Source: Streptococcaceae bacterium
Lineage (GTDB): Bacteria > Bacillota > Bacilli > Lactobacillales > Streptococcaceae
Length of the DNA stretch: 51,038 bases
NCBI GenBank assembly: GCA_031253335.1
Contig: JAIRWF010000044.1
Span: forward strand, 1-51,038
Direction: 5' to 3'
Shown here: positions 17,593-26,410 of the stretch, piece after piece
How positions within the stretch are numbered: position 1 is the stretch's first letter
Layout: each line of letters opens with the position of its first letter
The notes under the pieces: model-generated
What the model was told of the DNA's origin: nothing
What the model saw: only the letters and a program-made list of their open reading frames with translations
Databases searched by the model: none
Translations under genes and position numbers: made by a program

Positions 17593-18516
17593 ATGAATAA
17601 AATTTTCGACTTGATCAACGATTTTGAGACGATTGTCATTTTTCGTCACATGAAGCCGGACCCAGATGCCTTAGGTTCACAACTTGGACTTCGCGCCCTT
17701 TTGCGCGCCACGTTTCCAGATAAGGTAATCTATGCCGTGGGTTTTGACGAACCAAGTCTTGCTTATCTCGGTCTGATGGATAATGCTGTCAAATTTGATG
17801 GTGCTTATTTGGCGATTGCCTGCGACACGGCCAATACACCGCGGATGGATAGTTTTGAGCTTTTTGAGGGAGCTGCTGCGACGGTCAAAATTGACCATCA
17901 TCCCAATAACGAGCCTTACGGGGACGTCTGGTGGGTTGAGCCTGAGCGCTCTTCTTGCTCTGAGATGATTGCGGACTTTGCCTTTTCGTCAAATTTGACA
18001 ATGACCTCAGAAGCCGCAAGGCTCCTCTATGGAGGTATTATCGGAGATACGGGTCGATTTCTTTTTCCCTCAACTTCGCCCCACACCCTAGAAGTCGCTT
18101 CACGCCTAGCAAGTTATGACTTTGACCGCTCTTTTCTTGCACGCGAAATGGCGAGCTTTGAGTTAAAAGTCGCGCGCTTACAAGGCTTTGTGTATGAGCA
18201 TCTGGACATCTCTAAAAACGGTGCTGCACGTGTGACTTTAACCCTTGACGTCATGAAACACTTTGATGTGACTGATGCAGAGACATCGAGTATTGTGGGA
18301 ACGCCTGGAAATATTCGTTCTGTCAAATCTTGGGCTATTTTCGTTGAGCAGCCCGATGGTCATTTCAGAGTTCGTATGCGCTCGAAAACAATTCCCATAG
18401 AGTCCATAGCAAGGCGGCATGATGGGGGAGGACACGCTCTAGCATCTGGTGCCAACGCCTACTCCCTAGACGAATGCGAAGCCATCTGGCAGGAACTCCA
18501 AAATGCCGTCGAATAA
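17593..18516 (+). CDS. DHH/DHHA1 phosphoesterase (NrnA/Pde2-like)
   Basis: 307 residues from the ATG at 17593; a longer frame that starts inside tRNA-Leu is not credible. The DHH domain shows HMKPDPDALGSQLGL (metal site), AIACDT and KIDHHPNN, and the DHHA1 domain ends in HDGGGHALASGA, the substrate-binding GGGH motif. Relatives degrade nanoRNA, pAp, or the pApA made from c-di-AMP; which substrate applies here cannot be decided by eye. The coding sequence contains one exact GTCAAATTTGAC copy (17988) and one with a single mismatch (17788), giving SNLT and VKFD. Confidence 0.92.
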   Translation: MNKIFDLINDFETIVIFRHMKPDPDALGSQLGLRALLRATFPDKVIYAVGFDEPSLAYLGLMDNAVKFDGAYLAIACDTANTPRMDSFELFEGAAATVKIDHHPNNEPYGDVWWVEPERSSCSEMIADFAFSSNLTMTSEAARLLYGGIIGDTGRFLFPSTSPHTLEVASRLASYDFDRSFLAREMASFELKVARLQGFVYEHLDISKNGAARVTLTLDVMKHFDVTDAETSSIVGTPGNIRSVKSWAIFVEQPDGHFRVRMRSKTIPIESIARRHDGGGHALASGANAYSLDECEAIWQELQNAVE

Positions 18517-18518
18517 GT

Positions 18519-18546
18519 CTTGTCAAATTTGACGAGGCTTTTTTGT
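18519..18546 (+). terminator. Terminator of the DHH gene, built on GTCAAATTTGAC
   Basis: A CTTGTCAAA/TTTGACGAG stem overlapping the iterated palindrome, then GGC and six T. Confidence 0.75.
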
Positions 18547-18606
18547 ATTCAACGGAATAAAACACAAATAAGTTCTTATTTGTTACTTCCATAGTTTGGC
18601 TAGAAC

Positions 18607-18634
18607 TTGCTTTTTTTTCTCTTTTTGATAGAAT
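18607..18634 (+). promoter_or_regulatory. Promoter of cstA
   Basis: -35 TTGCTT (18607-18612), 16 bp, extended -10 TG-a-TAGAAT (18626-18634). The start point would fall inside the cre-like site just downstream. Confidence 0.6.
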
Positions 18635-18640
18635 CAGCAT

Positions 18641-18654
18641 TGTAAGCGGTTTCA
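18641..18654 (+). promoter_or_regulatory. cre-like site (CcpA) at the cstA start point
   Basis: TGTAAGCGGTTTCA closely fits the catabolite-responsive element consensus. Its place at about +1 predicts repression of cstA by CcpA on preferred sugars. Confidence 0.7.
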
Positions 18655-18682
18655 TAAAATAAAAATAGAAAGAAGGACTCTC

Positions 18683-21064
18683 ATGACGAAAAAGTTACCA
18701 ACCCAAGAGTCGTTCACAGATGAAGAAGAACTCTTCTTGCTGCGCAACGCTTCTGGAAAGGTTGTGGGAATCAAAGACTTAAAACAAGCAGACGTTCAAG
18801 AAACGATGAAAGATTGGAAAAGTCATCTTCCAAAACTTAAACCTCTGACGGTCATCATATGGGTGCTCATTGCACTTCTTGGCGCAGTAGGATGGTCAAT
18901 GATTGCACTTGCAAAAGGTGAGACAATTAACGCCATTTGGTTTGTTGTAGCAGCAGTATGTAGCTACATTATCGCCTATCGCTTTTATGCCCTCTATATA
19001 CAGCGAAAAATTATGCGCCCTAATGATTTACGGGCAACTCCCTCCGAAGTTCATGAAGACCAAGCCGAATTTGAGCCAACCAATAGAGCCGTCTTGTTTG
19101 GACATCACTTTGCTTCCATTGCTGGTGCCGGTCCACTCGTTGGACCAGTACTCGCCGCACAAATGGGCTATCTGCCAGGGACATTGTGGATTATTTTTGG
19201 TGTAATCTTTGCAGGAGGTGTTCAAGATATGCTCGTTCTATGGTTTAGTCATAGACGTGGTGCTAAGTCCATAGGAGCAATGGCTAAAGATGAGGTCGGG
19301 CGTATTGCAGGAGGTTTGACAAGTTTTATCGTTTTCATCATGACGATGATTGTATTAGCAGTACTGGCTCTCATCTGTGTAACCGCAATGGCAAATTCAG
19401 CCTGGGCAGTCTTCTCTATCGGGATGACCATCCCAATCGCTCTCATCATGGGCTTATATCTCAAATACATTCGCCCCGGACACGTCAGTGAAGTATCTGC
19501 CATAGGATTTATTTTACTGATAGCTGCAATCTTTGGAGGCAGATGGGTCTCTGAGTCAAGCATTGCACATATCTTCATGCTTTCGCCTACCGCTCTTGTT
19601 TGGTGGGTAATGATTTACACCTTCATTGCTGCGATTATTCCTGCCTGGATTTTATTAACGCCAAGAGACTACTTGTCCATGTTTATGAAAATAGGGACGA
19701 TTGCCATTTTGGCCATTGCGGTTATAGGCGTAAGACCAGATGTGACAATTCCTGCACTGACAAACTTTGCGCACAACACAAATGGTCCTGCTTTTGCTGG
19801 CTCACTCTTCCCATTTCTATTTGTCACGATAGCTTGTGGAGCTCTTTCTGGTTTTCACGTCATGATGTCCTCAGGAACAACGCCACATCTCATCGCAAAA
19901 GAAAAACAAACACGAATGATTGGCTATGGAGGGATGCTTTTTGAGTCTTTTGTGGCTATCATGGCACTTGTAGCAGCCATTTCATTGAATCCTGGAGTCT
20001 ATTACGCAGTCAATACACCACAGGCGACGATTCAAAAAGTAGCAGCAAGCAACTATAATCCGAATCAAACACCTGAATACAATGCGGCACTTGCAATCCC
20101 GCAACTCAAGATGGAACCAAATGGGTCAAAGCTTGAAATTAGTTGGGAAGGGACTACTGGCGAGGCTGCACTCAATCAAGTTGCAAAAGATGTCGGTGAA
20201 AAGTCTATCGTCTCTAGAACAGGTGGCGCGCCTACATTAGCCATCTCAATGGCCAATATTCTCCACAAAGTTCCAATTATTGGAGGCAAGTCCATGATGG
20301 GCTTCTGGTATCATTTTGCTATCATGTTTGAAGCACTCTTTATCCTCTCAGCTGTATCAGCCGCAACAAAATCAACGCGTTACTTATTAACTGATGCATT
20401 TAGAAGCTCGAGAAGACGCTGGGCACAAAAAATGGGAAATGAAGACTGGCTTCCTGGGAAAATTATCAACACTGCTGTCATTGTTGGAATATGGGGAGCA
20501 CTCCTCCTCATGGGCGTCTCTGATCCAAATGGAGGCATTAAAATTATGTACCCACTCTTTGGGATTTCAAACCAACTCATTGCCGCTGTTGCTCTAGCTA
20601 TAGTAGCTGTTATGGTCATCCGAAAAGGCTACTTGAAATGGCTCTGGGTAGTTGCCATCCCACTTGTTTGGGACGTCATCGTAACATTTACCGCCTCTTG
20701 GCAAAAAATTTTTAGCAGTGATGTGAATATCGGCTATTGGGCAGCATTTTCTGCAGCAAAAAGACAAATAGCTTCAGGACATCTCTCAGGAGTCCTATTG
20801 ACGAATGCCCAAGCAACCATGCGAAACTCCGCCATACAAGGTGGCTTATCAGTGTTGTTTTTACTCTCTGTAGCAGCTCTCTTAGCACTCTGCATTGTCC
20901 GTATAGTAAAAGTTCTCCAAACAAATGAGATAGGAGATGCTTATACCAGCGAAACAGCATTTGTCGAATCGAACCTATATGAGGCCTCTGGCTTTATTCC
21001 AAGCGCTCTGGAGCATAAAATTCTGCGCCTTAGACCAACGAATACAGAACAATCCTCAACTTAA
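18683..21064 (+). CDS. cstA: Carbon starvation protein CstA family transporter
   Basis: 793 residues. An N-terminal cytoplasmic part (1-55) is followed by many membrane helices, with the CstA landmarks FGHHFASIAGAGPLVGPVLAAQMGYLPGTLWI (about residues 140-170), ARFYALYI-like YRFYALYIQRK before it, and FHVMMSSGTTPHLIAKE. A hydrophilic loop at about residues 440-510 separates the helices, and the tail is Glu/Ser-rich. Characterised relatives import pyruvate or take part in peptide use during starvation. AGAAGGA precedes the ATG. The gene lies before pflB and has a cre-like site, which fits a pyruvate-related, sugar-repressed role; the substrate is not proven. Confidence 0.92.
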   Translation: MTKKLPTQESFTDEEELFLLRNASGKVVGIKDLKQADVQETMKDWKSHLPKLKPLTVIIWVLIALLGAVGWSMIALAKGETINAIWFVVAAVCSYIIAYRFYALYIQRKIMRPNDLRATPSEVHEDQAEFEPTNRAVLFGHHFASIAGAGPLVGPVLAAQMGYLPGTLWIIFGVIFAGGVQDMLVLWFSHRRGAKSIGAMAKDEVGRIAGGLTSFIVFIMTMIVLAVLALICVTAMANSAWAVFSIGMTIPIALIMGLYLKYIRPGHVSEVSAIGFILLIAAIFGGRWVSESSIAHIFMLSPTALVWWVMIYTFIAAIIPAWILLTPRDYLSMFMKIGTIAILAIAVIGVRPDVTIPALTNFAHNTNGPAFAGSLFPFLFVTIACGALSGFHVMMSSGTTPHLIAKEKQTRMIGYGGMLFESFVAIMALVAAISLNPGVYYAVNTPQATIQKVAASNYNPNQTPEYNAALAIPQLKMEPNGSKLEISWEGTTGEAALNQVAKDVGEKSIVSRTGGAPTLAISMANILHKVPIIGGKSMMGFWYHFAIMFEALFILSAVSAATKSTRYLLTDAFRSSRRRWAQKMGNEDWLPGKIINTAVIVGIWGALLLMGVSDPNGGIKIMYPLFGISNQLIAAVALAIVAVMVIRKGYLKWLWVVAIPLVWDVIVTFTASWQKIFSSDVNIGYWAAFSAAKRQIASGHLSGVLLTNAQATMRNSAIQGGLSVLFLLSVAALLALCIVRIVKVLQTNEIGDAYTSETAFVESNLYEASGFIPSALEHKILRLRPTNTEQSST

Positions 21065-21167
21065 GCTTCATCTATTTTTCAAATGTTAGACTTAACCCAA
21101 CAAAAGTCCTTGCGACCTTTGTGAAAACTCCTTGAAAATTTCAATTAGATTTTCATGAGCTTTCCGC

Positions 21168-21209
21168 TTTACAAACGCTTTCAAAAAGGATAAAATGAAA
21201 GCGTAAAAA
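21168..21209 (+). promoter_or_regulatory. pflB promoter with two opposed cre-like half sites
   Basis: -35 TTTACA (21168-21173), 17 bp, -10 TAAAAT (21191-21196). Two cre-like sequences overlap it: one on the minus strand at 21170-21183 (TGAAAGCGTTTGTA) and one on the plus strand at 21196-21209 (TGAAAGCGTAAAAA). They form the inverted repeat ACGCTTTCA/TGAAAGCGT around the spacer. Confidence 0.65.
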
Positions 21210-21246
21210 AAATAATTTTGCGCAACTTCGCGCAGGAGGAGAAGAC

Positions 21247-23586
21247 ATGAAGGTAGAAACAACTACTGACGTTTTTGAACAAGCCTGGGAAGGCTTCAAG
21301 GGAACTGACTGGCGTGATAAAGCAAGTATCACTCGCTTTGTTCAGGATAACTATACACCATACGATGGCGATGAGAGCTTTTTGGCTGGTCCAACAGAGC
21401 GCTCACTCAAAGTCAAAGAGATCATCGAAAAAACAAAAGAGAAATACGAAGCAACACAATTCCCTTTTGACACAGATGTTGTCACATCTATTGACAAGAT
21501 TCCAGCAGGCTATGTTGATCCAAACAATAAAGATTTGGAACTTATCTACGGCATGCAAAACAAGGAACTCTTCCGTTTGAACTTCATGCCAAAAGGTGGC
21601 CTACGTGTCGCTGAAAAGATTTTGACTGAGCATGGTTTGAAAGTTGACGAACGTCTCCATGAGATTCTTTCAACTTCAATGACTTCCGTCAATGACGGTA
21701 TTTTCCGTGCATACACTTCAAACATCCGTCGTGCACGCCATGCCCACACTGTAACAGGTCTTCCTGATGCATACTCACGTGGCCGTATCATCGGTGTTTA
21801 CGCACGTTTGGCACTTTATGGGGCGGACTACCTCATGAAGGAAAAAGCCGCTGAGTGGGATGCCATCAAAGAAATCAACGATGAAAACATCCGCTTGAAA
21901 GAAGAGATCAACATGCAATATGAAGCTCTTCAACAAGTTGTCAACTTTGGGAAACTCTATGGTCTTGATGTTTCTCGTCCTGCGATGGATACTAAAGAAG
22001 CCATTCAATGGGTCAACATCGCTTATATGGCAGTCTGCCGCGTCATCAATGGTGCCGCAACTTCACTTGGCCGTGTCCCAATCGTTCTTGACATCTTCGC
22101 AGAACGTGACTTGGCTCGTGGCACATACACAGAGTCTGAAATCCAAGAATTCGTGGATGATTTCGTCTTGAAACTTCGTACCATGAAGTTCGCACGTGCT
22201 GCAGCATACGATGAACTCTACTCCGGCGACCCTACATTCATCACCACTTCAATGGCTGGTATGGGTAACGACGGCCGTCACCGTGTGACGAAGATGGACT
22301 ACCGTTTCCTCAACACGTTGGACAACATCGGAAACGCACCAGAGCCAAACTTGACGGTCCTTTGGTCAAACAAGCTTCCATACAGCTTCAAGCACTATGC
22401 GATGCATATGAGTCACAAACACTCTTCTATCCAATATGAAGGTGTTGACACCATGGCAAAAGACGGCTACGGCGAAATGTCTTGTATCTCTTGTTGCGTC
22501 TCTCCACTCGATCCAGAAAATGAAAACCAACGTCACAACCTTCAATACTTTGGCGCACGTGTCAACGTCTTGAAAGCTATGCTCACTGGTTTGAACGGTG
22601 GTTACGACGATGTGCATAAAGACTACAAAGTCTTTGACATCGAGCCTGTCCGCGATGAATTTCTTGACTACGATAAAGTCATGGATAACTTCGACAAGTC
22701 CCTCACATGGTTGACAGACACTTATGTGGATGCCATGAACATTATTCACTACATGACGGATAAGTACAACTACGAAGCCGTTCAGATGGCCTTCCTCCCT
22801 ACACGCGTTCGCGCCAACATGGGCTTTGGTATCTGTGGCTTTGCAAATACGGTTGACAGCTTATCTGCTATCAAGTACGCGAAAGTCAAGACAATCCGCG
22901 ACGAAAATGGTTACATCTATGATTATGAGGTAGAAGGTGACTTCCCTCGTTACGGTGAAGATGATGACCGTGTCGATGACATCGCAAAACTCGTGATGAA
23001 GATGTACCATGAGAAGCTCGCTAGCCATAAACTCTACAAAGACGCTGAAGCAACCGTTTCACTTCTCACAATTACGTCTAACGTTGCCTACTCGAAACAG
23101 ACAGGTAACTCTCCAGTCCACAAAGGCGTTTACTTGAACGAAGATGGTACTGTCAACAAGTCTAAACTTGAATTCTTCAGCCCAGGTGCTAACCCATCTA
23201 ACAAATCACGTGGTGGCTGGCTCCAGAACTTGAACTCTTTGGCTAAGTTGGACTTCAAGGATGCCAATGACGGTATCTCACTCACGACTCAGGTGGCTCC
23301 TCAAGCACTCGGCAAGACTCATGACGAACAAGTCGATAACCTTGTCAAAGTCTTGGATGGCTACTTCACAAAGGGTGGACAACACGTCAATTTGAACGTT
23401 ATGAATCTTAAGGATGTTTACGACAAGATCATGCGTGGCGAAGACGTTATCGTCCGTATCTCTGGTTATTGCGTCAACACGAAGTACCTCACGCCTGAAC
23501 AAAAACAGGAATTGACTGAGCGTGTCTTCCATGAAGTGTTCGATAGCAACCATCCAGATGAACCAATCCATGCTTCTAATATTTAA
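21247..23586 (+). CDS. pflB: Formate C-acetyltransferase (pyruvate formate-lyase)
   Basis: 779 residues. The catalytic cysteine pair is in [15 protein letters not shown] (near residue 415). The glycyl radical site is [12 protein letters not shown] near the C-terminus, with the Gly in SGY. Other blocks such as [33 protein letters not shown] fit the family. The enzyme cleaves pyruvate with CoA to acetyl-CoA and formate without oxygen and needs an activating enzyme, which is not in the window. GGAGGAG precedes the ATG. Regular, biased codon use suggests very high expression. A 260-nt structured 3' UTR and a terminator follow. Confidence 0.98.
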   Translation: MKVETTTDVFEQAWEGFKGTDWRDKASITRFVQDNYTPYDGDESFLAGPTERSLKVKEIIEKTKEKYEATQFPFDTDVVTSIDKIPAGYVDPNNKDLELIYGMQNKELFRLNFMPKGGLRVAEKILTEHGLKVDERLHEILSTSMTSVNDGIFRAYTSNIRRARHAHTVTGLPDAYSRGRIIGVYARLALYGADYLMKEKAAEWDAIKEINDENIRLKEEINMQYEALQQVVNFGKLYGLDVSRPAMDTKEAIQWVNIAYMAVCRVINGAATSLGRVPIVLDIFAERDLARGTYTESEIQEFVDDFVLKLRTMKFARAAAYDELYSGDPTFITTSMAGMGNDGRHRVTKMDYRFLNTLDNIGNAPEPNLTVLWSNKLPYSFKHYAMHMSHKHSSIQYEGVDTMAKDGYGEMSCISCCVSPLDPENENQRHNLQYFGARVNVLKAMLTGLNGGYDDVHKDYKVFDIEPVRDEFLDYDKVMDNFDKSLTWLTDTYVDAMNIIHYMTDKYNYEAVQMAFLPTRVRANMGFGICGFANTVDSLSAIKYAKVKTIRDENGYIYDYEVEGDFPRYGEDDDRVDDIAKLVMKMYHEKLASHKLYKDAEATVSLLTITSNVAYSKQTGNSPVHKGVYLNEDGTVNKSKLEFFSPGANPSNKSRGGWLQNLNSLAKLDFKDANDGISLTTQVAPQALGKTHDEQVDNLVKVLDGYFTKGGQHVNLNVMNLKDVYDKIMRGEDVIVRISGYCVNTKYLTPEQKQELTERVFHEVFDSNHPDEPIHASNI

Positions 23587-23588
23587 TG

Positions 23589-23846
23589 ATGATGCAAAGC
23601 CCGACTGCTTTGAAGCCGAGCCATTTAGGAAATTTTGAGGTTCTATCCGAAGGATAGGTTCAAAAATTTGTCTAATGGCCGAAGCTTCAAGAAGGGCGTG
23701 CTCAAATGCATGATGCACAGGCGAGCGATTAACTTTTGATTGTAGTGAATCTCCTTGTTCATTTACTTTGGCGGAGCCAAAGCGAGGAGATGAGCAGCAA
23801 TTCAAAAGTTGCGAGTCGTGCTCAAATTAAAAGTGCATACACTTTC
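23589..23846 (+). repeat. Two large hairpins in the pflB 3' UTR
   Basis: Hairpin A (about 23589-23716) has nested arms with internal loops: GATGCA/TGCATGATGC-like ends, GCCC/GGGC, CTTTGAAGC/GCTTCAAG, GCCATT/AATGGC, AAATTTTGA/CAAAAATTT and TATCC/GGATA around a GAA loop. Hairpin B (about 23717-23822) has CGATTAACTTTTGA/TCAAAAGTTGCGAGTCG, ATCTCC/GGAGAT and CTTTGGC/GCCAAAG around GGA. Both are followed by the 11-mer CGTGCTCAAAT (23697 and 23817). A small hairpin AAAGTG-cata-CACTTT closes the region before the terminator. Confidence 0.8.
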
Positions 23847-23847
23847 T

Positions 23848-23873
23848 AAAATCGTCCTTCGGGGCGATTTTTT
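23848..23873 (+). terminator. Terminator of pflB
   Basis: AAAATCGTCC, TTCG loop, GGGCGATTTTTT. Confidence 0.9.
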
Positions 23874-23884
23874 GAGCCGTAAAA

Positions 23885-23913
23885 TTCACAAAGTTCACAA
23901 AAAGTGCTATAAT
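23885..23913 (+). promoter_or_regulatory. Promoter of the lplA-pdh operon
   Basis: -35 TTCACA (23885-23890), 17 bp, extended -10 TG-c-TATAAT (23905-23913). The leader carries AGAAAG before the ATG. Confidence 0.7.
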
Positions 23914-23962
23914 TAAAAACGTAAAAAACTTTTGACATTTTGGTACTTAGAAAGAATTTAAA

Positions 23963-24961
23963 ATGCAATACATTACTTATCTTGGGACAGACGCCCCGCA
24001 GAACATCGCCATGGACACCTGGCTCTTAAACAATTTGAAGCCAACAGAACCCGTCTTTTCTCTCTGGCAAAACAAACGCGCCGTTATCGTAGGCCTTAAC
24101 CAAAACACCTTCGCGGAGGTCAACCAGCCCTATATCGACAGCCACGATGTACAGGTCGTGCGCCGCGTTTCAGGGGGTGGTGCTGTCTATCATGATTTGG
24201 GCAATATCTGCTTTACCTTCTTTGTCCCTGTTTCTTCCACCGCCCAAGTCAATTTTGAGCAATTCGTAAAGCCCATGTATGATGCTCTCCACGAAGTGGG
24301 GATTGACGCCAAAATTTCAGGGCGCAACGACTTAGAGGTAGAGGGAAAAAAGGTATCAGGTAATGCGCAACGCTACGCAGGAGGTTACCTCATGCATCAC
24401 GGGACGCTACTTTGGGACACCGATGTCGAAGCGATGATTGAAGCACTCAATGTCTCCGATGAAAAATTCATCTCCAAAGCCGCAAAATCCGTCCGCTCAC
24501 GGGTCGGTATGATTAAAGACTATGCACCCAATCTGGATTTGCAAAAGTTCCTTGACGCACTGAACTACTACCTCACCGATCAAGGGAAAGACAAAGAGCT
24601 CGTGCTAAGCCCCGAGCAAATTGCGTCCATCAAGGACCTGCGTGACAAGCAATTTTCGACCTGGGACTGGAATTATGGTAAGTCTCCAGCCTTTAGTTTC
24701 ACGAATCATGCAAAATTTGACGCCGGCTCTGTTGATGTGGAAGCGAACGTCGAAGCAGGAAAAATCACAGATATCAATTTTGTGGGTGACTTCTTAGCGC
24801 TCAGAGACTGGAAAGAAATCAAGGATGACTTTATTGGTCAGGCCTTTGAACCCGCAGCCATTTTCCGCATCCTGGATAAAAATAAGAACGAAAAATACTT
24901 CGGAGACTTGGATAATCAAGCCCTGAGTCAACTATTTAAAGCTAATAAATTAAGTGATTGA
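23963..24961 (+). CDS. lplA: Lipoate-protein ligase
   Basis: 332 residues. The catalytic domain has RRVSGGGAVYHDLGNICFTF (residues 71-90) and SGRNDLEVEGKKVSGNAQRYAGGYLMHHGTLL with the ATP/lipoyl-AMP Lys. The C-terminal accessory domain (about 250-332) is present. It attaches scavenged lipoate to the lipoyl lysine of E2 subunits. It starts the operon that encodes its likely substrate, pdhC, so modification is co-expressed with the complex. AGAAAG lies before the ATG. Confidence 0.95.
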   Translation: MQYITYLGTDAPQNIAMDTWLLNNLKPTEPVFSLWQNKRAVIVGLNQNTFAEVNQPYIDSHDVQVVRRVSGGGAVYHDLGNICFTFFVPVSSTAQVNFEQFVKPMYDALHEVGIDAKISGRNDLEVEGKKVSGNAQRYAGGYLMHHGTLLWDTDVEAMIEALNVSDEKFISKAAKSVRSRVGMIKDYAPNLDLQKFLDALNYYLTDQGKDKELVLSPEQIASIKDLRDKQFSTWDWNYGKSPAFSFTNHAKFDAGSVDVEANVEAGKITDINFVGDFLALRDWKEIKDDFIGQAFEPAAIFRILDKNKNEKYFGDLDNQALSQLFKANKLSD

Positions 24962-25008
24962 TAAGATTGGAATGATAAAATTATGGGACATTAAATATTG
25001 GAGGAAAG

Positions 25009-25278
25009 ATGTTTTCACTTGAGAAATTAGAGGAAATTGTGACGGATTATCAACAAAATTTCCTAGACGATGCGATTGATTTACACCGCTACAATATCCG
25101 TACCTATGGGGCAAGCGGCTTGCCACGCGAAGAAAAAGAGCGTAATCTCTTAATTATCAAGATTCGCTTGCACCACGCACGAAAAGGACACTTTGCCATA
25201 TTCGATGAAAAGCTGGAAAAAATTCTTGACTGGACAGTTTACCATAAAGGTGAAGTCCCAGACCTAGCAAAGTTATAA
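25009..25278 (+). CDS. Conserved small protein of unknown function in the pdh operon
   Basis: 89 residues, soluble and helix-rich, with basic stretches (LPREEKERNLLIIKIRLHHARKGHF). GGAGGAAAG is a strong ribosome site, and the pdhA ATG is 11 nt downstream, so this is a real cistron. I do not recognise the family. Position between lplA and pdhA suggests a role with the lipoylated complex, but nothing in the sequence proves it. Confidence 0.8.
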   Translation: MFSLEKLEEIVTDYQQNFLDDAIDLHRYNIRTYGASGLPREEKERNLLIIKIRLHHARKGHFAIFDEKLEKILDWTVYHKGEVPDLAKL

Positions 25279-25288
25279 GGAGGTTATC

Positions 25289-26410
25289 ATGACCGCAAAA
25301 GATAGTTTAGATTTTAAAAAACAACTCAAAGAACAAGATAAGCAATTTCCGATGTTGCAGATTTTGGATGAGACGGGAAAAGTCGTAGATGCAGACGGTG
25401 AAAAGCAGGTTGGTCTCTCAAATGACGAACTCGTTCAGCTTTTTAAGAATATGCTCCTCTCTCGGCAAATTGATATTCGCTGCACGAAACTCGCCAAACA
25501 AGGTCGCATGGGCTTTTTTGCCCCCACAGCAGGTCAAGAAGCGAGCCAAATGGCGTCAGCCTTTGCCTTTACAGAAGACGATTGGCTTTTTCCTGGCTAC
25601 CGCGACCTGCCACAGATTTATAGCAAAGGCTGGCCGATTTGGAAGGGTCTTCTCTGGTCTCGAGGCCATCAACTCGGTAATATCTATACGACAGAAGATG
25701 ACAAACCTGTAAATTCTTGGTTTCCACAGATTATCATTGGCGCACAGTTTGTCGAAGCCGCAGGTGTTGCCTTAGGCCTTAAAAAGCGCCAGAAAGATGC
25801 AGTTGCTTTCGTCTATACAGGCGATGGTGGCTCGTCGCAAGGCGATACCTACGAAGGCATTAATTTTGCAGGCGCCTACAAAGCACCCATGGTGGCTTTT
25901 ATCCAAAATAACGGGTTTGCGATTTCCACGCCCCGTGACTTGCAGACAGCCGCTCAGCACTTAGCCGCAAAAGGCTGGGCAGCAGGTGCCCCCAGTATCG
26001 TAGTCGATGGCAATGACGCACTCGCCATGTATTTAGCCTCAAAAACAGCTCGTGCTTGGGCAGTTGCAGGAAATGGTCCCGTGGTTATTGAAACCATCAC
26101 AAATCGCTTAGAGCCGCATAGTACGGCAGGGGATGATCCTCTGCGTTATCGGACCAAAGAAAGCATTGATGAATGGTGGCAAAAAGAACCGCTTATCCGT
26201 TTCCGTAAGTATTTGACTGATAAAAAAATTTGGGACGAAGCTCAAGAAGAAGCCTATATTGCAGAGCTTGACGCACGCATTGATGCCGATATTGAAAAAG
26301 CCAATGGCGTCGAGAAGCAAAAAATTTCAAGCTTCTTGAAAAATACGCTCGAAGTCCCTGGACAAGCCATGTCTGAGCAAATAAAAGCATTTGAGGAGGC
26401 TGGAAAATAA
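25289..26410 (+). CDS. pdhA: Pyruvate dehydrogenase E1 component subunit alpha
   Basis: 373 residues. The thiamine diphosphate motif is GDGGSSQGDTYEGINFAG with the matching N at IQNNGFAIS (about residues 178-213). The phosphorylation-loop-like region ITNRLEPHSTAGDDPLRYR near residue 270 is also typical. With E1 beta it decarboxylates pyruvate and acetylates the lipoyl group of E2. AAGGAGG precedes the ATG. Its TAA shares one base with the pdhB ATG (TAATG). Confidence 0.97.
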   Translation: MTAKDSLDFKKQLKEQDKQFPMLQILDETGKVVDADGEKQVGLSNDELVQLFKNMLLSRQIDIRCTKLAKQGRMGFFAPTAGQEASQMASAFAFTEDDWLFPGYRDLPQIYSKGWPIWKGLLWSRGHQLGNIYTTEDDKPVNSWFPQIIIGAQFVEAAGVALGLKKRQKDAVAFVYTGDGGSSQGDTYEGINFAGAYKAPMVAFIQNNGFAISTPRDLQTAAQHLAAKGWAAGAPSIVVDGNDALAMYLASKTARAWAVAGNGPVVIETITNRLEPHSTAGDDPLRYRTKESIDEWWQKEPLIRFRKYLTDKKIWDEAQEEAYIAELDARIDADIEKANGVEKQKISSFLKNTLEVPGQAMSEQIKAFEEAGK

